64,000 nucleotides of DNA from Pseudomonas xantholysinigenes (GCF_014268885.2 NZ_CP077095.1:4974001-5038000), one strand, 5' to 3'. Numbered from the stretch's first letter, positions 22,245-32,667 are shown. Program-made: numbers and translations. Notes: generated by a model not told the origin, from the letters alone.

Positions 22245-22505
22245 TCAAGCGTTGCCTGGCTCGCTATCGCCGTGATCGGCATCAGTCGGGCTTGGCAGGC
22301 GAACCGGACGGGCAGGGACGACGGTCGAAATGGCGTGCTTGTAAACCATCTGGCTGACGGTGTTCTTCAGCAGCACAACGAACTGGTCGAAGGATTCGAT
22401 CTGGCCCTGCAGCTTGATCCCGTTGACCAGATAGATCGAAACCGGGACTTTTTCTTTTCTCAAGGTGTTCAAGTAAGGGTCTTGTAGCGAATGCCCTTTT
22501 GACAT
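22245..22505 (-). CDS. hfq: RNA chaperone Hfq
   Basis: 86 residues. Sm1 motif [19 protein letters not shown] and Sm2 motif [10 protein letters not shown] with the preceding Q-rich N-terminus HSLQDPYLN; forms a hexameric ring that pairs small RNAs with mRNAs and, in Pseudomonas, works with Crc in catabolite repression. The C-terminal tail is short ([16 protein letters not shown]), as usual for pseudomonads. The start is the ATG of MSKGHSL with AGGAGTG upstream. Confidence 0.98.
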   Translation of the reverse strand: MSKGHSLQDPYLNTLRKEKVPVSIYLVNGIKLQGQIESFDQFVVLLKNTVSQMVYKHAISTVVPARPVRLPSPTDADHGDSEPGNA

Positions 22506-22599
22506 ATGCCGCACTCCTGTAAGGATCAATAGTAGAAAATCAAGAAAATCGATAAATTATGCCGCCCCTTCGCAAGAATAGACGGCATTTGGCAGGGAC

Positions 22600-23571
22600 T
22601 CAGCTCAATATGGAGACGGTCCCCAGGTATTTCAAGGTGCGGGACAGATTGTCGCAGGCCAGGCTATCCAGCCAGTGCACGCCTTCCCAGCCGCGCAACC
22701 AGGTGAATTGGCGCTTGGCCAGCTGGCGCGTGGCAATGATACCGCGTTCACGCATCTCATTCTCAGACAGCTTGCCGTCGAGATAGTCCCAGACCTGTCG
22801 ATATCCCACTGCCCGTATAGACGGCAGTTCCGCGTGCAAGTCACTTCTGTCTCGCAGCGTTCGGACCTCGTCGATGAAGCCCTGTTCCAGCATCTGCGAA
22901 AATCGTAACGCAATTCGCTCATGCAAAATGTGACGATCTGTAGGCGCTATCGCCAGGCTGGCGACAGTATAGGGCAAATGCCCGTCCGCGCCTGCGTCTG
23001 CGCCGCGACTTTCCGCGAATTGACGCTGGCGGTGGGCGGTCATGCTCTCGCCGCTGACACGGTACACCTCGAGCGCGCGAATCAGCCGCTGTGGGTCATT
23101 CGGATGGATGCGCGCGGCGGATTCCGGGTCCACTTCGGCCAATTGCCGGTGCAGTTCGGCCAGGCCCAGGCTGGCGGCCTGGGCCTCGAGTTCGGCGCGC
23201 ACCGCAGGGTCGGCGGCTGGCATGTCGGCCAAGCCTTCGACCAACGCCTTGTAATAAAGCATGGTGCCGCCGACCAGCAGCGGGATCTTGCCGCGCGCGG
23301 TGATCTCGGCCATGGCCTCGAGGGCATCGGTGCAGAAGCGCTTGGCCGAGTAGCTTTCGGCGGGGTCGAGAATATCGATCAAGCGGTGCGGGTGGGCCGC
23401 CAGCACCGCTTTGGAGGGTTTCGCGGTGCCGATGTCCATGCCGCGATAGACCAGGGCCGAGTCGACGCTGATCAGCTCGCAGGGCAGCACCTTGGTCAGC
23501 TCGATGGCAAGGTCGGTCTTGCCGGCCGCGGTCGGGCCCATGAGGAATATCGCCGGGGGTTTCGCGCTCAT
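22600..23571 (-). CDS. miaA: tRNA dimethylallyltransferase MiaA
   Basis: 323 residues. Transfers a dimethylallyl group to N6 of A37 in tRNAs reading UNN codons. The P-loop [27 protein letters not shown] and the substrate-binding [12 protein letters not shown] are intact. The start was set at the ATG of MSAKPPAIF, which follows the mutL stop by about 1 bp, so the pair is coupled; longer in-frame forms overlap mutL and are not supported. The 94-bp gap to hfq could contain the internal hfq promoter known from the miaA-hfq region of other gammaproteobacteria. Confidence 0.97.
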   Translation of the reverse strand: MSAKPPAIFLMGPTAAGKTDLAIELTKVLPCELISVDSALVYRGMDIGTAKPSKAVLAAHPHRLIDILDPAESYSAKRFCTDALEAMAEITARGKIPLLVGGTMLYYKALVEGLADMPAADPAVRAELEAQAASLGLAELHRQLAEVDPESAARIHPNDPQRLIRALEVYRVSGESMTAHRQRQFAESRGADAGADGHLPYTVASLAIAPTDRHILHERIALRFSQMLEQGFIDEVRTLRDRSDLHAELPSIRAVGYRQVWDYLDGKLSENEMRERGIIATRQLAKRQFTWLRGWEGVHWLDSLACDNLSRTLKYLGTVSILS

Positions 23572-23572
23572 C

Positions 23573-25474
23573 TCATCGGCCCCGCAGGAACAGCTTGTCC
23601 AGGTCGTCCAGGCCCATCTGGGTCCAGGTCGGCCGGCCATGGTTGCACTGGCCGCTGCGCTCGGTGTTCTCCATGTCGCGCAGCAGCGCATTCATCTCCG
23701 GGATGGCCAGGCGTCGGTTGGCGCGCACCGCGCCATGGCAAGCCATGGTCCCGAGCAGTTCGTTGAGGTGCGCCTGGATACGGTCGCTGGTGCCGTACTC
23801 CATGAGGTCGGCGAGCACATCCTGGACCAGGCGATTGGCCTCGGCCTGCTTGAGCAGTGCCGGAATCTGCCGGATCGCCAGGGTCTCGGGCCCCAGGCGC
23901 TGCAGCTCGAAGCCCAGACGCTGGAACCACTGGGCGTGTTCCTCGGCGCAGTCGGCTTCGCGCTGGCTCAGCGCCAGCGATTCAGGCACCAGCAGCGGCT
24001 GGCCACTCAGGCCTTCGCTGGCCATGGCCACCTTGAGGCGTTCGTACATGATGCGTTCGTGGGCCGCGTGCATGTCCACCAGCACCAGGCCGACCGCATT
24101 CTCGGCAAGGATATAGATACCCTTGAGCTGGGCCAGGGCATAGCCCAGCGGCGGGATGTCGCCCTGGCTCTCTGGCAGGCTGACGGGCGTCGCGCTGCCG
24201 TTGTCGAGCGGCGCGTAGAATTCGCGGTATACCGCCTGGGTCTCACCCGTGTTCAGTGGCTGCGAAGGCCGCGGTGTGTACTGGTACTGATAGCCTGCCC
24301 CCGCGCCGCTGGCCGAGAATGTCGGCCGCTGCTCGCCTTGAGGCTGCTCGAGCACCGCTGCCGCCAGGCGCATCTCGCCCTGGGGGCCAAACTCGCCGGC
24401 CTGCAAGCCACTGGGGCGGACCAGTTCGGTGGTTGCCGCAGGCGCCGCCAGTTGGTCTTCGGGGCGTACATCAGCCAAGGCGCGGTGCAAGGTGCCATAG
24501 AGGAAATCATGCACCATGCGCCCTTCGCGAAAGCGCACCTCGTGCTTGGTCGGGTGCACGTTGACGTCAACGCCGGTGGGGTCGCACTCGAGGAACAGCA
24601 CGAAGGTCGGGTGGCGGCCATTGAACAGCACGTCGCGATAGGCCTGGCGCACCGCGTGGGCGACCAGCTTGTCGCGTACGGCGCGGCCATTGACGAAGAA
24701 GTACTGCAGGTCGGCCTGGCTGCGCGAGAAGGTCGGCAGGCCGACCCAACCCCACAGCCGCAGGCCGTTGCGCTCGACGTCGATAGGCAGCGCCTGTTCG
24801 AGGAAACCCGGGCCGCAGATGGTGCCGACGCGTCGCGCCCGGGCCATCTCGTCGGCGGCCTCGTGCAGGCTGAAGACGGTCTTGCCGTTATGCCGCAGAT
24901 GGAAGCCAACATCGAAGCGCGCCAGCGCCAGGCGCCGGATCACTTCCTGCAGGTGGTCGAATTCGGTCTTCTCGGCCTTGAGGAACTTGCGCCGCGCCGG
25001 GGTATTGAAGAACAGGTCGCGCACTTCCACCGAAGTGCCGACCGGGTGCGCCGCGGGCTGCACCCGAGGGAGCATATCGCGGCCTTCGGTCTCCACCTGC
25101 CAGGCTTCGCTGGCATCGGCGGTGCGCGAGGTCAGGGTCAGGCGTGCCACCGAGCTGATCGAGGCCAGTGCCTCACCGCGAAAGCCCAGGCTGAGCACCC
25201 CTTCGAGGTCTTCCAGTTCGCGGATCTTGCTGGTGGCGTGGCGCGCCAGGGCCAGCGGCAGGTCGTCGGGGGCGATGCCGCTGCCATTGTCACGCACCCG
25301 CAGTAGCTTCACCCCACCCTGCTCGACCTCGACCTCGATGCGCCGGGCACCGGAGTCGAGGCTGTTTTCCAGCAGTTCCTTGGCCACCGACGCGGGGCGC
25401 TCGACCACCTCGCCGGCGGCGATCTGGTTGGCCAGCCGCGGGCTGAGCAGTTGGATGCGCGAACCGCCACTCAT
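23573..25474 (-). CDS. mutL: DNA mismatch repair protein MutL
   Basis: 633 residues. The N-terminal GHKL ATPase has [27 protein letters not shown] and [10 protein letters not shown]; the middle is a Pro/Gln-rich linker (~340-440). The C-terminal domain carries the metal-binding endonuclease motif [12 protein letters not shown] (near residue 467), a variant of DQHAx2Ex4E found in bacteria that use MutL nicking rather than MutH. It overlaps amiB by 4 bp and is followed by miaA. Confidence 0.97.
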   Translation of the reverse strand: MSGGSRIQLLSPRLANQIAAGEVVERPASVAKELLENSLDSGARRIEVEVEQGGVKLLRVRDNGSGIAPDDLPLALARHATSKIRELEDLEGVLSLGFRGEALASISSVARLTLTSRTADASEAWQVETEGRDMLPRVQPAAHPVGTSVEVRDLFFNTPARRKFLKAEKTEFDHLQEVIRRLALARFDVGFHLRHNGKTVFSLHEAADEMARARRVGTICGPGFLEQALPIDVERNGLRLWGWVGLPTFSRSQADLQYFFVNGRAVRDKLVAHAVRQAYRDVLFNGRHPTFVLFLECDPTGVDVNVHPTKHEVRFREGRMVHDFLYGTLHRALADVRPEDQLAAPAATTELVRPSGLQAGEFGPQGEMRLAAAVLEQPQGEQRPTFSASGAGAGYQYQYTPRPSQPLNTGETQAVYREFYAPLDNGSATPVSLPESQGDIPPLGYALAQLKGIYILAENAVGLVLVDMHAAHERIMYERLKVAMASEGLSGQPLLVPESLALSQREADCAEEHAQWFQRLGFELQRLGPETLAIRQIPALLKQAEANRLVQDVLADLMEYGTSDRIQAHLNELLGTMACHGAVRANRRLAIPEMNALLRDMENTERSGQCNHGRPTWTQMGLDDLDKLFLRGR

Positions 25475-26901
25475 TGCTGCGACGCCAGGGCGGTGGTCGG
25501 AATATCCAGGTGCTGGCCGACCTTCAGCTCGTCGCTCTTGAGGCTGTTGCTGCTGCGCAGGGCGGCGACGCTCACCTGGTAGCGCACGGCTATCATCGCC
25601 AGCGTCTCGCCGGGGCGCACGGTGTGTTCGCGCGGGCCCTGGGCGATCTTGCCGCTGTCACGCAGCCAGGCAATGTAGGTACCCGGCGGCGGGTTCTGCT
25701 GGAAGAACTGGCGTACCCCGGTGTGGATCGATCGCGCCAGCGCCTGCTGATGGCTGCTGGTGGCCAGTTTGGCGGCCTCGTTGGCATTGGAGATGAACCC
25801 GGTTTCAACCAGGATCGACGGGATGTCCGGCGATTTCAACACCATGAACCCGGCCTGTTCCACACGCTGTTTGTGCAGCGGGGTGACCCGGCCCATGTTG
25901 CCCAGCACCTTCTGCCCGACATTGAGGCTGGAGCTGAGGGTGGCGGTCATCGACAGGTCGAGCAAGACGCCCGCGAGCATGCGGTCCTTGTCGTCGAGGC
26001 TGACGTTGCCGGCGCCGCCGATCAGGTCGGAACGGTTTTCCGTATCGGCCAGCCAGCGCGCGGTCTCGGAGGTGGCGCCACGGTCGGACAGGGCGAACAC
26101 CGAGGCACCGAAGGCCGCCTTGGACGGCGCGGCGTCGGCGTGGATCGAGACGAACAGGTCGGCGCCTTTCTTGCGGGCGATCTCGGTGCGCTTGCGCAGC
26201 GGGATGAAGTAATCGCCAGTGCGGGTCAGCTCGGCGCGGTAGCCCTTCTCGGCATTGATCTGGCGCTGCAACTCCTTGGCGATCTGCAGCACGATGTCTT
26301 TCTCGTGCTGACCGCGCGAGCCCGAGGCACCCGGGTCCTCGCCGCCGTGACCGGCGTCGATGGCAACCACGATGTCACGCTTGCCGGCGGGTGCCGGTGG
26401 CAGCTTGATCGCCGGTTGCGCCGGTGTCACCGGCACGGCCGGGGTGGTCGCCGGCGTTTGCGGCGCCGGTGGCGGGGTCGGGTTGCTGGCGGCGATGGCG
26501 TCGGCTTCCTGGTCGTACAGGTCGACCACCAGGCGGTTGCCATACTGGGCATTCGGCGCCAGGGTGAAGCTCTTCGGCGATACGGCTTTCTTCAGGTCGA
26601 CCACCACCCGCAGGTCGGTGGGTGTGCGCTGCGCCGAGCGCACGCTGGTGATCGGCGTGTTCGAGGTAGAGACGTTCAGCGGCGCGCCCAAGGTGGCGCC
26701 GTTGATATCGATCACCAGACGATCAGGTGCGGTCAGGGTGAATACGCTGTGCTGCACAGGCCCGGACAAGTCGAAGACCAGCCGCGTGTTGTCCGGAGCG
26801 CGCCACAGGCGCATGCTCTTGACTTGAGTGACGGCCAGCGCGTCGACGGTCACCGCGGTCAGCAGCAGCCCAACGACGGCGACCAGTGCGCGTATGCGCA
26901 T
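25471..26901 (-). CDS. amiB: N-acetylmuramoyl-L-alanine amidase (AmiB/AmiC type)
   Basis: 476 residues. Signal peptide ([23 protein letters not shown]), AMIN domain that targets peptidoglycan at the septum ([21 protein letters not shown]), Pro/Ala linker, amidase_3 zinc hydrolase ([13 protein letters not shown]..., ETGFISN with the catalytic Glu) and a C-terminal LysM domain ([21 protein letters not shown]). Cleaves septal peptidoglycan during cell separation, usually activated by EnvC/NlpD. The start could be GTG four codons upstream; the ATG was preferred. The mutL start overlaps its stop. Confidence 0.95.
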   Translation of the reverse strand: MRIRALVAVVGLLLTAVTVDALAVTQVKSMRLWRAPDNTRLVFDLSGPVQHSVFTLTAPDRLVIDINGATLGAPLNVSTSNTPITSVRSAQRTPTDLRVVVDLKKAVSPKSFTLAPNAQYGNRLVVDLYDQEADAIAASNPTPPPAPQTPATTPAVPVTPAQPAIKLPPAPAGKRDIVVAIDAGHGGEDPGASGSRGQHEKDIVLQIAKELQRQINAEKGYRAELTRTGDYFIPLRKRTEIARKKGADLFVSIHADAAPSKAAFGASVFALSDRGATSETARWLADTENRSDLIGGAGNVSLDDKDRMLAGVLLDLSMTATLSSSLNVGQKVLGNMGRVTPLHKQRVEQAGFMVLKSPDIPSILVETGFISNANEAAKLATSSHQQALARSIHTGVRQFFQQNPPPGTYIAWLRDSGKIAQGPREHTVRPGETLAMIAVRYQVSVAALRSSNSLKSDELKVGQHLDIPTTALASQQ

Positions 26902-26913
26902 ACCTTTCCCCAC

Positions 26914-27387
26914 TTACTGTTTGAATTCTTCGGCCAGAACGGCACACCAGGCTTCGCCGCGTGCCCCCTGCGGCGACAGGTTCAGCGAACGTCCGCCCGC
27001 TTGCGGGCTTATGGTAATGGTCAGGTCGGGCTTTGGCAAAACGCCCGCACCTTTATCGGGCCATTCGAACAGGCACAGCGCATCGCCCTCGAAATAGTCG
27101 CGGATGCCCATGAACTCGAGTTCTTCCGGATCGACCAGGCGATACAGGTCGAAGTGAAAGACGCGGATATCGCCGATTTCGTAAGGCTCGACCACGGTAA
27201 AGGTCGGGCTTTTCACCGCGCCCTCGTGACCCAGGCCACGGATCAAGCCGCGGGAAAGGGTGGTCTTGCCGGCGCCCAGGTCGCCCTCGAGAAAAATCAC
27301 GCCATGACCTTTGGTCACTTCGGCCAGCTTCGCGCCAAAGGCGACGGTGGCTGGCTCGTCGGCCAGAAACAGGGTTACACCTGACAC
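26914..27387 (-). CDS. tsaE: tRNA threonylcarbamoyladenosine biosynthesis ATPase TsaE
   Basis: 157 residues with Walker A LEGDLGAGKTTLSRG and the family run SPTFTVVEPYEIGDIRVFHFDLYRL. Works with TsaB, TsaC/Sua5 and TsaD in t6A37 modification of ANN-decoding tRNAs. It overlaps the upstream nnrD-like gene by 13 bp and abuts amiB, so all three are probably one transcript. Confidence 0.97.
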   Translation of the reverse strand: MSGVTLFLADEPATVAFGAKLAEVTKGHGVIFLEGDLGAGKTTLSRGLIRGLGHEGAVKSPTFTVVEPYEIGDIRVFHFDLYRLVDPEELEFMGIRDYFEGDALCLFEWPDKGAGVLPKPDLTITISPQAGGRSLNLSPQGARGEAWCAVLAEEFKQ

Positions 27388-28235
27388 GCTGAATGCTCCT
27401 CCAATAACGCTCTAATGACCGGGACCAGATCACTGGCCGCCAGCCCTCTACCTTTTACCCCCAGACGCTCGCCGGCGCAGGCGTGCAGCCACACCCCCAG
27501 GCACGCCGCCGACCAGGCTTGCAGCCCTTGAGCCAGCAACGCGGCCAACACCCCGGTCAGCACATCGCCCAGCCCGGCGCCGGCCATCGCGGGATGACCA
27601 CGCCCGCACAGCGCCAGCTGGCCGGTGGGGTCGGCCACCAGTGTACCGGCACCTTTGAGCACGCAGACGCTGGCGTAGCGCCGCGCCAGCTTGCGCGCAG
27701 CCCCTGGCCGGTCGGCCTGCACTGCTTCGGTGGAAATACCCAGCAGGCGCGCCGCCTCGCCCGGGTGCGGGGTGAGGATGCTGCCGCTGGGCAAAGCCAA
27801 CGGCGTGCGCGCCAGCAGGTTGAGGGCATCGGCGTCCCACACCTGTGGCTGCCGCGCGTTGGCCACCGCCGACAACAGGCTGCGGCCCCAGGCCGCCTGG
27901 CCAAGCCCGGGGCCGACCACCAGCACCGTGGCCCGCTCAAGCGCTGCCATCAACTGGTTGGCCGAGCTTGCCCCCAGCCACATGGCCTCGGGCAGGCGCG
28001 CCAGGCCTGCGGCCAGATGTTCGGGACGGGTCGCCACGCTGACCAGTCCGGCGCCGCAGCGCAGCGCCGCCTCGGCACTGAGCAGCACGGCACCGCCGGT
28101 CCCCAGGTCGCCGCCAACCACCAGCACATGGCCGAAGTCACCCTTGTGGGCGTTCGCCGCGCGCGGCGCCAGGCTCGGCAGCGTGAGGCTGCCGAGGATG
28201 TGCGGGGCGTTCTGTGGGTGTTTGGTCTGAGGCAT
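27375..28235 (-). CDS. nnrD: ADP-dependent (S)-NAD(P)H-hydrate dehydratase, dehydratase domain only
   Basis: 286 residues with the ribokinase-fold NnrD domain: GDFGHVLVVGGDLGTGGA, the NPHPGE-like LTPHPGEAARLLG, and the catalytic GAGLGDVLTGVLAAL. Repairs hydrated NADH and NADPH. In E. coli and many pseudomonads this domain is fused behind an N-terminal epimerase (YjeF_N/NnrE); here the ATG of MPQTKHPQNAPHILG directly precedes the dehydratase domain, and the sequence further upstream is the divergent queG gene. Shine-Dalgarno GGAGCC is ~10 nt before this ATG. A separate epimerase gene is not in the window. Confidence 0.9.
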   Translation of the reverse strand: MPQTKHPQNAPHILGSLTLPSLAPRAANAHKGDFGHVLVVGGDLGTGGAVLLSAEAALRCGAGLVSVATRPEHLAAGLARLPEAMWLGASSANQLMAALERATVLVVGPGLGQAAWGRSLLSAVANARQPQVWDADALNLLARTPLALPSGSILTPHPGEAARLLGISTEAVQADRPGAARKLARRYASVCVLKGAGTLVADPTGQLALCGRGHPAMAGAGLGDVLTGVLAALLAQGLQAWSAACLGVWLHACAGERLGVKGRGLAASDLVPVIRALLEEHSACQV

Positions 28236-28299
28236 GGGGTCAAAGGCTCCGATGTCTGGCAGAATTATACGCACCTCCGCCTGTAATGCTTGTTCATCC

Positions 28300-29364
28300 A
28301 TGTCCGCCGAACTTCCAGACATCGCCACACTGGCCCAATCGATCAAGGATTGGGGCCGCGAACTCGGTTTTGCCCACGTCGGCATCGCCGGCGTCGAGCT
28401 TGGCGAGCATGAACAGCACCTGCAACGTTGGCTGGCGGCCGGCCACAACGGTGAGATGGAGTACATGGGCGAGCATGGCGCCAAGCGCTCACGCCCGGCC
28501 GAGCTGATCCCGGGCACTGTGCGGGTGATTTCGCTTCGCATGGACTACCTGCCTGGCGACACGCAGATGGCCCAGCGCCTGGCCCAGCCGGAAAAGGCCT
28601 ATATCTCGCGTTACGCCTTGGGCCGCGACTACCACAAGCTGGTGCGCAAGCGCGTGCAGCACTTCGCTGATCGTATCCAGGAGGCCATCGGTCCGTTCGG
28701 CTATCGCGCCTTCGTCGACAGCGCGCCGGTGCTGGAGAAGGCCCTGGCCCAGGAGGCCGGTCTTGGCTGGATCGGCAAGAACACCTTGCTGCTCAACCGC
28801 AAGGCCGGCAGCTACTTCTTCCTTGCCGAGTTGTTCGTCGACCTGCCGCTGCCGATCGACGGTGTGCAGGGCAGCGATCATTGCGGGCGCTGCCAGGCGT
28901 GCCTGGACATCTGCCCGACCCAGGCCTTTGTCGGGCCTTACCAGCTCGATGCGCGGCGTTGCATCTCGTACCTGACGATCGAGTTGCGCGGTGCCATTCC
29001 ACTGGAACTGCGGCCATTGATCGGTAACCGGGTGTTCGGTTGCGACGATTGCCAGATCGTCTGTCCTTGGAACCGTTTCGCCAAGACCACTACCGAAGAC
29101 GACTTCATGCCCCGCCGGGGGCTGGACAATATCGAGCTGGCCGAGCTGTTCCTGTGGGATGAAAAGCGTTTTCTCGGCTGCACCGAAGGCTCGCCATTGC
29201 GCCGGGCGGGGTATGAACGGTTCCTGCGCAACCTCGCCGTAGGGCTAGGTAATGCGCCGTCGACCATTCCCGTGCTAGAGGCGCTCAATGCACGGCGGGA
29301 TGACCCTTCGGAACTGGTACGCGAACATGTGGAGTGGGCCCTGGCTCGCCACGACGCCCTTTGA
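28300..29364 (+). CDS. queG: Epoxyqueuosine reductase QueG
   Basis: 354 residues. Reduces epoxyqueuosine to queuosine at tRNA position 34, using cobalamin and two [4Fe-4S] clusters. Cluster motifs CGRCQACLDICP and CDDCQIVCPWN are both present, followed by the HEAT-like C-terminus. The start is the ATG of MSAELPDIATLA; upstream in-frame codons overlap the nnrD leader. Divergent from the nnrD-tsaE-amiB-mutL string across a 64-bp gap. Confidence 0.97.
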   Translation: MSAELPDIATLAQSIKDWGRELGFAHVGIAGVELGEHEQHLQRWLAAGHNGEMEYMGEHGAKRSRPAELIPGTVRVISLRMDYLPGDTQMAQRLAQPEKAYISRYALGRDYHKLVRKRVQHFADRIQEAIGPFGYRAFVDSAPVLEKALAQEAGLGWIGKNTLLLNRKAGSYFFLAELFVDLPLPIDGVQGSDHCGRCQACLDICPTQAFVGPYQLDARRCISYLTIELRGAIPLELRPLIGNRVFGCDDCQIVCPWNRFAKTTTEDDFMPRRGLDNIELAELFLWDEKRFLGCTEGSPLRRAGYERFLRNLAVGLGNAPSTIPVLEALNARRDDPSELVREHVEWALARHDAL

Positions 29365-29375
29365 CGCTTGCCGCT

Positions 29376-29435
29376 TTTGGCTTTGGCTTTGGCTTTGGCT
29401 TTGGCTTTGGCTTTGGCTTTGGCTTTGGCTTTGGC
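29376..29435. repeat. Hexanucleotide microsatellite (TTTGGC)10
   Basis: Ten exact tandem copies of TTTGGC begin 12 bp after the queG stop. Slippage here would leave queG intact. Confidence 0.97.
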
Positions 29436-29484
29436 GATCAGAAGATTAACTCCACAGCCAACTAGCGACAGCTGCGTCAGCCCA

Positions 29485-29740
29485 GGCGCCGCCCGTACTT
29501 TCGCGACTTCAGTAGGCCGAACGCAGGCCTTGCGGAGGGAGGTGACGGGCATGGATGCCCGTCAAGCGCTGGGGCCCAGGATGGGCCCTGCAGCGCGGTC
29601 CTCCCGGGAGCAAGGCCGGAGTGAGGGAACCCGGAGCGTAGCGGAGGGCCGGATGAATGGAGCGCAGCGTTTTTTGGTTACTTTTTGTCGCGTTTGACAA
29701 AAAGTGACTCGCCGTAAGGGCGAAAAGGTGACTATGCGTC
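29485..29740. repeat. Left arm of a ~240-bp inverted repeat
   Basis: From GCGCCGCC at 29485 to about 29735 the sequence returns, inverted and about 80% conserved, at 29885-30135. Landmarks: GACGGGCATGGATGCCCGTC (29544-29563, itself a palindrome), GCGGTCCTCCCGGGAGCAAG, GCCGGATGAATGGAGCG, and a hairpin ACTTTTTGTC..GACAAAAAGT. Reading frames across it encode only low-complexity Arg/Gly/Pro peptides, so it is treated as non-coding. Confidence 0.75.
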
Positions 29741-29790
29741 AGTGTAGCCAATGAATGCGCTTACATCTGTATAAACCCACACCGATCGCA

Positions 29791-29838
29791 TTTGACTTTG
29801 ACTTTGACTTTGACTTTGACTTTGACTTTGACTTTGAC
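29791..29838. repeat. Hexanucleotide microsatellite (TTTGAC)8
   Basis: Eight exact tandem copies of TTTGAC, differing from the first microsatellite by one base per unit, in the spacer between the two inverted-repeat arms. Confidence 0.97.
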
Positions 29839-29884
29839 TTTTAGAGCATGTGTTCTGAAAGCTATATGCGCATTCATTCGCGAT

Positions 29885-30135
29885 GGTGACGCGAAGTCAC
29901 CTTTCCGCCCTTACGGCGGGTAACTTTTTGAAGGATCAAAAAGTCACCAAAAAATCCTCGCTCCATTCATCCGGCCCCTACGCTTCGCTCCGGGGTTCCC
30001 TCGCTCCGTTCTTGCTCCCGGGAGGACCGCGCTGAACGCCCCATCCTGGGGCGCAGCGCTTGACGGGCATCCATGCCCGTCACCTCCCTCCGCAAGAACT
30101 CCGCTCGGCCTCCTGAAGTCGCAATTGGCGGCGCC
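29885..30135. repeat. Right arm of the ~240-bp inverted repeat
   Basis: Reverse-complement partner of the left arm: GACGGGCATCCATGCCCGTC palindrome at 30061-30080, CTTGCTCCCGGGAGGACCGC, CGCTCCATTCATCCGGCC. The bases from 30136 to 30280 show no gene or recognisable element. Confidence 0.75.
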
Positions 30136-30280
30136 TGAACTATCGCGCACTTAGAAGCAAGACCAACATCAACAGACATGAACCAACTATTGGACCACTG
30201 ATGGTGCAGCTAAGTTATAGGCTCTCGGCGACTAGCCGGCCCCCACAGGGATAACTGCCCCCTCAAAGCGCAGCGCTAAT

Positions 30281-30892
30281 TTACTGTTGATCGTTGTAAT
30301 GAAACTTCGGCATCTCCCAATGAAACCGGATCGCCAACAACCGCACCAGAAAACCACCAAACAATGTCAGCAACATGGCCTGCTCCGCCGGCACCTTGAA
30401 GTAAACACACCCCAGGTAGAACCAAGCCGCCGCAAACGAAACACTGGCATAGAGCTCACGCCGAAACACCAGCGGAATATCGTTGCAGAAGATATCCCGC
30501 AGAATGCCGCCAAACACCCCGGTGATCACCCCGCTGATCGAGGCAACCAAAAACCCCTGCCCCATCTCCAGCGCCGTCATGCATCCAATCAAGGTGAACG
30601 CCACCAACCCCAGGGCATCGAGCACCAGGAACAGCGAACGCAGGTGGCGCATCAACGGCGCAATGAAGATCGTCAACAGCGCGGCAAAACTGGTCAGCAC
30701 CAGGTACTCAGGGTGCTTCACCCAGGTCAGCGGATAGTGCCCCAGCAACACATCGCGCACAGAGCCACCACCCAGCGCGGTGACGCAGGCGATCAGCACT
30801 ACGCCGAACCAGTCCATGCCGCGGCGGCCGGCGGACAGGGCGCCGGTCATGGCTTCAGCGGTGATCGCGATGAGGTAGAGCATCAGCAACAT
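30281..30892 (-). CDS. TRIC-type cation channel / UPF0126 membrane protein
   Basis: 203 residues with about seven membrane segments in two repeats. Each repeat ends in the glycine-rich signature of the family: TALGGGSVRDVLLG near residue 40 and GVFGGILRDIFCND near residue 120. Bacterial TRIC homologues (YadS/YicG group) are trimeric monovalent-cation channels. The start was taken as the ATG of MLLMLYLIAITAEAM, immediately before the first membrane segment; longer forms add an Arg-rich, non-membrane stretch. Monocistronic, 92 bp after orn. Confidence 0.88.
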   Translation of the reverse strand: MLLMLYLIAITAEAMTGALSAGRRGMDWFGVVLIACVTALGGGSVRDVLLGHYPLTWVKHPEYLVLTSFAALLTIFIAPLMRHLRSLFLVLDALGLVAFTLIGCMTALEMGQGFLVASISGVITGVFGGILRDIFCNDIPLVFRRELYASVSFAAAWFYLGCVYFKVPAEQAMLLTLFGGFLVRLLAIRFHWEMPKFHYNDQQ

Positions 30893-30984
30893 GGTGCAGG
30901 TCCGTGCGGGAAAGGCGCGCAGTCTAACCAGTCGCGCGGGGCACCAAAAGGGGGCGCGCCGACGATCGTCGGCGCACGGCAAGG

Positions 30985-31527
30985 TCAAACCTTGATGAAA
31001 TGCTCGCGATAGTGACGCAGCTCGCCAATCGACTCGCGAATGTCGTCCAGCGCCAAGTGGGTGCTGCCCTTCTTGAAGCTGTCACGCACCTCCGGCGCCC
31101 AGCGAGCAGCCAGCTCCTTGAGCGTGGAAACATCCAGGTTGCGATAGTGGAAGTAGTTTTCCAGCTCGCGCATGTGCCGGTAGAGGAAACGACGGTCCTG
31201 GCAGATGCTGTTGCCGCAGATCGGCGACTTGCCCTTCGGTACCCACTGTTCGAGGAAGGCAATGGTCTGCGCCTCAGCCTCGGCCATGCTCACCTTGCTC
31301 TCGCGCACGCGCTGGGTCAGGCCCGAGGCGCCGTGGGTGCGGGTGTTCCACTCGTCCATGCGCGCCAGCACTTCATCGCTGTGATGGATGGCGATCACCG
31401 GGCCTTCGGCCAGAGTGTTCAGTTCACTGTCGGTGACAATGGTTGCCATCTCGATGATGACGTCGCTGTCCGGATCCAGGCCGGTCATTTCCAGATCGAT
31501 CCAGATCAGGTTCTGTGGGTTGTGCAT
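30985..31527 (-). CDS. orn: Oligoribonuclease
   Basis: 180 residues, a DEDDh exonuclease that degrades 2-nt RNAs and, in Pseudomonas, the pGpG product of c-di-GMP turnover. Catalytic runs [13 protein letters not shown], and [15 protein letters not shown] are present. The start is the ATG of MHNPQNLIW. Divergent from rsgA, as in most pseudomonads. Confidence 0.98.
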   Translation of the reverse strand: MHNPQNLIWIDLEMTGLDPDSDVIIEMATIVTDSELNTLAEGPVIAIHHSDEVLARMDEWNTRTHGASGLTQRVRESKVSMAEAEAQTIAFLEQWVPKGKSPICGNSICQDRRFLYRHMRELENYFHYRNLDVSTLKELAARWAPEVRDSFKKGSTHLALDDIRESIGELRHYREHFIKV

Positions 31528-31635
31528 GCAGGTGCTCCTCGAATAGCCCGTCATATTAGCCTAGCCAGGCGGCTCATGGGCGTACCGTGCTAAACTGCCG
31601 CCGTTTTCTTTCTGCCCCGCCGACACGGAACCTCC

Positions 31636-32667
31636 ATGGCCAAACGCCAGCTCAACCGCCGCCAGAACTGGCGCATCGAAAAGATCCAGGGTGAACGCGC
31701 CGCCCGCGCCGCCAAACGCGAGCAGCACGTGCTGCAGGAGCTGGAAGGCGGCGACCTGGGGCCAGAGCAACTGGGCCTGGTGATTGCGCACTTCGGTGTG
31801 CAGGTCGAGGTCGAGGCCCAGGACGGCGACGCCGCCGGCCAGGTGTTCCGCTGCCACCTGCGAGCCAACCTGCCTGCCCTGGTCACTGGCGATCGCGTGG
31901 TCTGGCGCGCGGGCAACCAGGGCATCGGCGTGATCGTCGCGCAGATGCCACGCAGTACCGAGCTGTGCCGGCCAAACAACCATGGTCAGCTCAAGCCGGT
32001 GGCGGCCAACGTCGACCTGATCGTCATCGTCTTTGCCCCCGCGCCTGAGCCGCACCCGAACCTGATCGACCGTTACCTGGTAGCCGCCGAGCACGCTGGC
32101 ATTCGCCCATTGCTGCTGCTGAACAAGGCCGACCTGATCAACGAAGAGAATGCGCCCACCCTCAACGCCATGCTGGAGGTGTACCGCAACCTCGGCTATC
32201 CGTTGCTGGAAGTCTCCGCCCATCAGGGCGACGGCATGCAACGCCTGCAACAAACACTGGATGGCCATATCAGCGTGTTCGTCGGCCAGTCGGGCGTGGG
32301 CAAGTCGTCGTTGGTCAACAGCTTGTTGCCCGACGCTGGCACCCGTGTCGGCGACCTGTCGGAATGGTCGGGCCAAGGCACCCACACCACCACCACCGCA
32401 CGCCTGTATCACTTTCCCAACGGCGGCGACCTGATTGACTCGCCGGGCATCCGCGAGTTCGGCCTGGGCCACGTCAGCCGTGACGACGTCGAGGACGGCT
32501 TCATCGAGTTCCGTGAGCTCATCGGCAATTGCCGCTTCCGCGACTGCAAGCACGACCGCGAGCCGGGCTGCGCACTGCTCAAGGCCCTCGAGGATGGCAG
32601 CGTCACGCAACAGCGGATGAACAGCTACCGCTCGATCATCGCCAGCCTGCCGGAAGACAGCTACTAA
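31636..32667 (+). CDS. rsgA: Small ribosomal subunit biogenesis GTPase RsgA
   Basis: 343 residues. A circularly permuted GTPase (G4 NKADL precedes G1 [12 protein letters not shown] and G3 DSPGIREF) with an N-terminal OB fold and a C-terminal zinc knuckle ([14 protein letters not shown]). It releases from and proofreads the maturing 30S subunit. The ATG at 31636 lies after a short divergent promoter region shared with orn. Confidence 0.97.
   Translation: MAKRQLNRRQNWRIEKIQGERAARAAKREQHVLQELEGGDLGPEQLGLVIAHFGVQVEVEAQDGDAAGQVFRCHLRANLPALVTGDRVVWRAGNQGIGVIVAQMPRSTELCRPNNHGQLKPVAANVDLIVIVFAPAPEPHPNLIDRYLVAAEHAGIRPLLLLNKADLINEENAPTLNAMLEVYRNLGYPLLEVSAHQGDGMQRLQQTLDGHISVFVGQSGVGKSSLVNSLLPDAGTRVGDLSEWSGQGTHTTTTARLYHFPNGGDLIDSPGIREFGLGHVSRDDVEDGFIEFRELIGNCRFRDCKHDREPGCALLKALEDGSVTQQRMNSYRSIIASLPEDSY

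Noticed and set aside
29938..30179. Short frames in the inverted repeat encoding MDARQALRPRMG-like peptides
   Set aside because: The same Arg/Pro-rich peptide arises from both arms because of the repeat; no ribosome site. Such predictions are common false genes in Pseudomonas.
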